Origin: Cellvibrionales bacterium UBA4495 | GTDB lineage: Bacteria; Pseudomonadota; Gammaproteobacteria; Pseudomonadales; Porticoccaceae | DNA length: 19,513 nucleotides | Assembly (NCBI GenBank): GCA_002388905.1 | Contig: DGNJ01000131.1 | Location: 23,601 to 43,113 of the forward strand | Direction: 5' to 3' | In this document: one piece after another, positions 15,994 through 19,513 of the stretch | Layout: each line of letters opens with the position of its first letter | Numbering within the stretch: position 1 is the stretch's first letter | Notes under the pieces: model-generated | Told to the model about the DNA's origin: nothing | Seen by the model: only the letters and a program-made list of their open reading frames with translations | Database searches by the model: none | Made by a program: the position numbers and the translations under genes

Positions 15994-17741
15994 GACCGCA
16001 GCCAATCCGCCGTCATTTGCGACACCCGGTCGCGCCAGTCTCTCCGGGAGAAGGTATGGTCCGCCTCATCCATGCTCATGGTACGGAACCTCTTTTTTGC
16101 CAACAGGTTGCGGAACTTTCGGGATGCCCTGACTGCATCCCGGAACTCGGCAGCGGTGAGATCATTACCGCTCAGAATCACAAGTGTCTCACCCCCAAAT
16201 TTCGTCAACCCGGTGTACATGCTTTCAGCCAGGGAACGCCCCGCTGCAGGTCCGCTTTCGGAAGCGGCGTTCGCCTCACCTGGAGAGTGGCCAGACTGTT
16301 CCCGACCCAGGGCCCTGCGAACATTCTGACCCAGTCCGCCCAACGACCGACGGATAGCGATTCCCCGCGAAAAAACCTTCTGCCAGAAAGCACGGCTGAA
16401 CAACCGTTGCAGGTAATAATGCCGGAGATAGGCTTTTGCCGCCCCCGACTCACTTCGCACCCAGGGATTCAACAGTATCAGGCCAGCCACCCGCTTGTCA
16501 GACCCTGCGTACCAGGCGGCAGCGGTAGCGGCATCACACAACCCCCAGATAACGACTTCTCGCACCTCCGGACACTGGTTCTGGAAACAGTCAATGGCGT
16601 TGGCGATATCGTCGTGAATGCCCCCAAAGCCGGCAAACGGCCCTTCGCTGTCACCAATCCCCCGGTAATCGAAACGAAAAACAGGAATACCCTGTTCCGC
16701 CAGAAAACGGGCCAGCAATACGAACTGGCGGTGGCTGCCCACCCGGTACTGGGGACCGCCCACCACCAGCACAACGCCGCGATCGACGGGTTCGCTGACG
16801 GTGTGCAGCACACCCACCAGTTCGCTGTCGTGACAAGAAAAGGTAACAGGCCGTTCGCCGTCAGGGACAATCGCGGGTTCGACGTGCTCGAACTCTCCCG
16901 GGTTCCCGGTCGCCGGGGCCGGCGAACCGAGCAACTCGGAAGTGGTCTCGATCAACGAGGGTGCGAAAGCGATCTCCTGGGTACTCCAGAAGGGCTCGCC
17001 TTCGATAACCCCCGTATCGACCCGAAGTCCCGCCCCCCGCCAGTTATCCACCAGCCTTCCCGAGGCGGGGGGAAGCGGCTTGCCGCCAGCCCCGGCGACT
17101 TCCAGCCAAAGGACTTGGGCGTTTGCAGGCACGGGCAAATCCTGCATCTTCAGTTGATCCAACTGCTCGACCAATGAAGGTTGTAGGGTATAACCGGCAA
17201 CCTCCAGGGCATCGCCCCGGGTCACCTGCTCCCGCAAATCAGAGACCGTGATTTTGTCGCCCGCCATCATGGCCACGGCGACCTTCATGCGAAGAAAGCG
17301 GGTGATAAACTTCTCGCCATCGAGGACGGGCTGCCAGAAGACCAGTCGCCCCACCCTGTCCCGCAGCCGGTCGCCGTGGACGGAGAGCATCTCCAGCGCC
17401 AGCAGGCAGCCGGTGCGCACCCCCCAGAAGTCGATGGTCCCGGCCCCCTGCTCGAGGACCCAGTCCAGAAGACTGCCGGCGTCTTGCCTCCAGGTTTCCC
17501 AGTCGGCGTCGCCGAAGCCCCCCTGGCTGTCACCAGTGCCACACCAGTCCGGCACCACAACCACGTAACCGGATGCGGCCAGCGCCCTGGCCTGTCGACT
17601 GGTCATGGGCCGGCATTTGTTCATCTCCTCGGCAAACGGAGGGAAGTGAACGATCCAGTGGTTAAGGGAATATCCCTCGTCGGGCAAGTAAAGGGCAACA
17701 AACAGTTTGCCCTTCGAGCCGGGCAGGTAAACGGGCTTCAT
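15987..17741 (-). CDS. Fused exosortase A system-associated hydrolase 2 + hydrolase 1
   Basis: A 584-residue protein containing two consecutive alpha/beta-hydrolase domains that in other exosortase A loci are separate neighbouring genes. Domain 1 (about 1-270) is hydrolase-2-like (PDWCGTGDSQGGFGDADW at 65-81), but its nucleophile elbow reads G107-V-R-T-G111, with arginine where Ser, Cys or Asp should be. Domain 2 (about 297-584) is hydrolase-1-like: VGGPQYRVGSHRQF, FDYRGIGDSEG, elbow G400-L-C-D-A404 with C402 as candidate nucleophile, D527 in SGNDL and H562 in EADHTFS. A Pro/Gly/Glu-rich linker joins them at about 272-296. They may release or transfer the acyl group carried by the ACP encoded just upstream, but the reaction is unknown. 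ATG at 17741 is chosen; a TTG at 17762 would start immediately after the ACP stop. Neither has a clear ribosome-binding site. Overlaps the glycosyltransferase start by 7 bp. Confidence 0.9.
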   Translation of the reverse strand: MKPVYLPGSKGKLFVALYLPDEGYSLNHWIVHFPPFAEEMNKCRPMTSRQARALAASGYVVVVPDWCGTGDSQGGFGDADWETWRQDAGSLLDWVLEQGAGTIDFWGVRTGCLLALEMLSVHGDRLRDRVGRLVFWQPVLDGEKFITRFLRMKVAVAMMAGDKITVSDLREQVTRGDALEVAGYTLQPSLVEQLDQLKMQDLPVPANAQVLWLEVAGAGGKPLPPASGRLVDNWRGAGLRVDTGVIEGEPFWSTQEIAFAPSLIETTSELLGSPAPATGNPGEFEHVEPAIVPDGERPVTFSCHDSELVGVLHTVSEPVDRGVVLVVGGPQYRVGSHRQFVLLARFLAEQGIPVFRFDYRGIGDSEGPFAGFGGIHDDIANAIDCFQNQCPEVREVVIWGLCDAATAAAWYAGSDKRVAGLILLNPWVRSESGAAKAYLRHYYLQRLFSRAFWQKVFSRGIAIRRSLGGLGQNVRRALGREQSGHSPGEANAASESGPAAGRSLAESMYTGLTKFGGETLVILSGNDLTAAEFRDAVRASRKFRNLLAKKRFRTMSMDEADHTFSRRDWRDRVSQMTADWLRSW

Positions 17742-17762
17742 TCCGTGGCGGCAGGCTCGCAA

Positions 17763-18014
17763 TCAGGCGCTGACTTTCTGATTAACAAAAGCGTGGAGTG
17801 AACCCAGTGTCTCGAAGACCTCCGCGTCGACTTCGTCGTCGTCGATGGCCACATCGAAATTGTCCTCGATGGCGGTGATTACGTAGACAACGGCCATGGA
17901 ATCGAACTCGGGTACCTCCCCGAGGAGCCCACTGTTTTCATCCATCCGGCTGCCTGCTTCTCCCAACTGCAATACCTCGCAGATAATGGTTCTCACCTCT
18001 TCCAGCGTGGCCAT
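17763..18014 (-). CDS. Acyl carrier protein, exosortase A system-associated
   Basis: An 83-residue acidic helical protein of ACP length. The phosphopantetheine attachment serine is S39 in EFDSMAVV; the position after it is Met, where fatty-acid ACPs have Leu. Strong acidic runs (IDDDEVDAEVFE) follow in helix III. It should carry an acyl intermediate as a thioester and is the probable partner of the acyl-CoA ligase at 8860, the hydrolases encoded next to it and one of the acyltransferases, rather than of general fatty-acid synthesis. The ATG is preceded by AGGAG with 7-nt spacing. It is the first gene of the minus-strand run ACP, fused hydrolases, glycosyltransferase, propeller/helix protein; the hydrolase ATG is 21 bp beyond its stop. 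Confidence 0.93.
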   Translation of the reverse strand: MATLEEVRTIICEVLQLGEAGSRMDENSGLLGEVPEFDSMAVVYVITAIEDNFDVAIDDDEVDAEVFETLGSLHAFVNQKVSA

Positions 18015-18050
18015 TCACTTACTCCTGTCACGGTCTTCTAACACTATGCA

Positions 18051-18080
18051 TTTATACCTGTAGCGACTGAGAGCTGTTAT
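18051..18080 (-). promoter_or_regulatory. Candidate sigma-70 promoter of the ACP operon
   Basis: On the minus strand ATAACA (18075-18080; 4 of 6 to the -35 consensus) and TATAAA (18051-18056; 5 of 6 to the -10) are separated by 18 bp. The predicted start near 18044 gives a leader of about 30 nt containing the AGGAG ribosome-binding site of the ACP gene. Confidence 0.4.
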
Positions 18081-18160
18081 TATGCATAACTGCTGGTGAT
18101 GGTCCATTATCCTACTACCAACTGTCGCTCTTATATCGCATCATGGCTTTCTTCGCTTTT

Positions 18161-18176
18161 AGCGATGATAATGCCA
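18161..18176 (-). promoter_or_regulatory. Sigma-54-like -24/-12 element upstream of the ACP gene
   Basis: Minus-strand TGGCATTATCATCGCT has GG and GC separated by the required 10 nt, and a good -24 box, but the -12 box is TCGCT rather than TTGCT. The start would lie near 18149, about 135 nt before the ACP ATG. It overlaps the first unit of the CATCG repeat array, so the match may be incidental. Confidence 0.3.
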
Positions 18177-18223
18177 TCGGCCTGCTTCAGCCAGCATCGG
18201 CGTTGCCGATGACATTGCCATCG
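18163..18223. repeat. Phased CGATG/CATCG half-site array, candidate operator
   Basis: Five half-sites occur in 61 bp: CGATG at 18163, CATCG at 18175, CATCG at 18195, CGATG at 18207 and CATCG at 18219. Three neighbouring pairs are exactly 12 bp apart. GATGATAATGCCATCGG (18164) is repeated 44 bp later as GATGACATTGCCATCGC with three mismatches, and CATCGGC-GTT-GCCGATG (18195-18211) is a perfect dyad. The arrangement fits a multi-site regulator binding region between divergent genes; the protein is unknown. Confidence 0.5.
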
Positions 18224-18331
18224 CGGCGCGGAAAGCGGGGAGAATAGCAGTAGAGCCCCGCTATTGTTAATGCAACTCGACGGATGGCACTCTCACCGGA
18301 TAAGGCCGAGCGGAAAAGGACCCCTAACCCC

Positions 18332-19513
18332 ATGAGCAATCTGTCTATGCAAGCTATCCAGGCAAAGGGTGCCCGACTGGCGGGTCTTTTTGGGTGGATC
18401 AGCTCCGGGAGGCCCAATCATCCGGTGGAGAACGTTCTAGACGCTATGCAGGCAGGCCTGAGTTCTTCATTGCCCGTCAGACAGGGCACCGGCTTACAAA
18501 GCGGCTGGGCTTCCACCGGCGAAATTGCCGACCTGGCAGGGCACGTCGGAACTGCCATCATCGGTACTCCCCTGTGGGACGACCCGGAACTGGCGGGTAT
18601 CGCCACTAGCGAAGGTTCCGCGGCCGCCCTAAGCAGGGCCTACGCAAAGCAGGGGCCGGGTTTTATAAACACCCTCAAAGGGCCGTACTCTCTCGCCGTG
18701 GTGGACCCGGAAAAAGGCGAGGCCATCCTTGCCACCGACCGTATGGGGCGTTTTCCCCTCTACTACGCCGTCGCCAACGGCACCCTGGTATTTGGCACCA
18801 CCGCCAACTGCGTGCTCGCCCATCCCGGAGTCGAGCGCGACATCGACCCCCAGGGCATTTACAACTACGTGTATTTCCATATGATCCCCAGCCCCGGGAC
18901 CCTATTTCGTGGAGTCAGGAAACTGCGGGCGGGGGAAGTCCTCCAATTCCGCAACGGCGATATCACGGTCGAAAAACACTGGCAGCCGGCATTCAGCGAA
19001 CAGGCGCCAGGCAACTCCGCCGACCTCTACCGCCAGCTCAAGACCACGCTGGACAACTCGGTCCGCAAGGCCCTGCCGGATGATGTGCCCACAGGCGCTT
19101 TCCTCAGCGGCGGACTCGACAGCTCAACGGTTACCGGGGTTCTCTCAGAGATCAGCGACAACCGGGCCCTGGCATTCGCCATCGGTTTTCAGGCCGACGG
19201 CTATGACGAGATGGCTTACGCCAGAATCACCGCCAGGCACTTCGGCGTCGACCTCCACGAATACTATGTCACGCCCGACGACGTGGTGGAGGCGCTGCCT
19301 CTGATTGCCGGCAGCTACGACGAGCCGTTCGGCAATTCCTCCGCCCTGCCCGCCTGGTTCTGCGCGCGGATGGCAGCCGACCAGGGTGTCGATCGACTAC
19401 TGGCCGGCGACGGGGGCGACGAGTTGTTCGCGGGCAACGAACGCTACGCCAAACAGAAGCTTTTCGAGCGTTACGGGTTGATACCCGACGTCATACGGGG
19501 CCTGCTGGAACCG
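18332..19513 (+). CDS. Asparagine synthetase-like protein lacking the glutaminase cysteine (partial)
   Basis: First 394 residues of a two-domain asparagine-synthetase-family protein, open to the right edge. The C-terminal ATP-pyrophosphatase domain is well conserved: the PP-loop SGGLDSS at 259-265, then YDEMAYAR, DEPFGNSSALPAW and AGDGGDELFAGNERY near 357-371. The N-terminal Ntn-hydrolase domain begins about 16 residues in with L-A17-G-L-F-G, where active glutaminases have M-C-G-I-F-G at residues 1-6. The nucleophile Cys is replaced by Ala and is not N-terminal, and the glutamine-binding motifs are not recognisable. It should therefore form an amide with free ammonia, an external amine or an internal amine, as in beta-lactam synthetases, which also lost this Cys. 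ATG at 18332 is the chosen start (AAGGA, 11 nt upstream). It is divergent from the ACP operon. Intact amidotransferases are common in exosortase A loci; this one differs in the missing Cys. Confidence 0.85.
   Translation, partial: MSNLSMQAIQAKGARLAGLFGWISSGRPNHPVENVLDAMQAGLSSSLPVRQGTGLQSGWASTGEIADLAGHVGTAIIGTPLWDDPELAGIATSEGSAAALSRAYAKQGPGFINTLKGPYSLAVVDPEKGEAILATDRMGRFPLYYAVANGTLVFGTTANCVLAHPGVERDIDPQGIYNYVYFHMIPSPGTLFRGVRKLRAGEVLQFRNGDITVEKHWQPAFSEQAPGNSADLYRQLKTTLDNSVRKALPDDVPTGAFLSGGLDSSTVTGVLSEISDNRALAFAIGFQADGYDEMAYARITARHFGVDLHEYYVTPDDVVEALPLIAGSYDEPFGNSSALPAWFCARMAADQGVDRLLAGDGGDELFAGNERYAKQKLFERYGLIPDVIRGLLEP

Larger units (their letters stand above)
18015..18331. other. Divergent intergenic control region (317 bp)
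   Basis: No gene is visible between the divergent ACP and synthetase genes. The half nearest the ACP gene is A/T-rich and carries a sigma-70 type promoter and a 10-bp palindrome TTATGCATAA (18080-18089). The middle carries the CATCG/CGATG repeat array. The part nearest the synthetase gene has no convincing promoter of its own. Confidence 0.6.

Noticed and set aside
16017..17177. Plus-strand reading frame of 386 codons opposite the fused hydrolase gene
   Set aside because: Antisense shadow of two clearly recognisable hydrolase domains.
18080..18089. Palindrome TTATGCATAA as an operator
   Set aside because: Only 10 bp, A/T-rich and partly overlapping the -35 hexamer of the candidate sigma-70 promoter; expected by chance too often to call.
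18285..18299. TGGCAC-N5-type sigma-54 promoter in front of the synthetase gene
   Set aside because: The -24 half is perfect, but the position that must be GC in the -12 box is GG (ACCGGA), so it is unlikely to work; it could only matter as a degenerate site.
1..19513. Insertion sequences, CRISPR arrays, tRNA or rRNA genes
   Set aside because: No transposase, spaced direct-repeat array, cloverleaf or rRNA-like sequence was recognised on either strand by eye.

Overview
The window looks like part of an exosortase A (XrtA) / PEP-CTERM exopolysaccharide region of a GC-rich Gram-negative bacterium, probably a gammaproteobacterium. The evidence is a PEP-CTERM substrate protein, a PrsT-type TPR lipoprotein, and several families known almost only from XrtA loci: AMP-forming acyl-CoA ligase, PLP-dependent decarboxylase, hydrolases 1 and 2, a dedicated acyl carrier protein and the exosortase-associated acyltransferase. 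The exosortase itself, PrsK/PrsR, the polysaccharide export genes and chain-length factors are not in this window. The species cannot be named from the sequence.

Layout. 1-1910 (minus): PrsT-like TPR lipoprotein, running off the left edge. 2075-3019 (minus): PEP-CTERM protein with a strong terminator behind it and, in front, a sigma-54 type promoter with a possible IHF site and an upstream dyad. 3371-4435 (plus): nitroreductase-fold protein, convergent with 4473-6986 (minus), which encodes two tandem LuxI/GNAT-like exosortase-associated acyltransferases followed by a ThiF/E1-like adenylyltransferase. 7246-8599 (minus): HtrA-like secreted serine protease overlapping a low-molecular-weight protein tyrosine phosphatase. 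8860-12467 (plus): acyl-CoA ligase, PLP decarboxylase, GNAT protein. 12482-18014 (minus): ACP, fused hydrolase 2 + hydrolase 1, glycosyltransferase, secreted beta-propeller/beta-helix protein. 18332 to the right edge (plus): asparagine-synthetase-like protein lacking the glutaminase cysteine.

How the genes may work together (inference). The ligase, ACP, decarboxylase, GNAT protein, hydrolases and Cys-less asparagine synthetase homologue together resemble a small acyl/amide biosynthesis pathway embedded in a polysaccharide locus. It could make an amino-acid-derived decoration for the exopolysaccharide or for surface proteins. The glycosyltransferase builds glycan, the propeller/helix protein could bind or trim it outside the cell, the tyrosine phosphatase probably acts on the polymerisation kinase, and the PEP-CTERM protein is the sorted cargo.

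The points most worth a second look are the Cys-less synthetase, the hydrolase 2-hydrolase 1 fusion whose first domain has lost its nucleophile, the ThiF/nitroreductase pair (single-chain in mycobacterial Rv1355c) beside duplicated LuxI-like acyltransferases, the complete sigma-54 control region of the PEP-CTERM gene, and a phased CATCG/CGATG repeat array between the ACP and synthetase genes.
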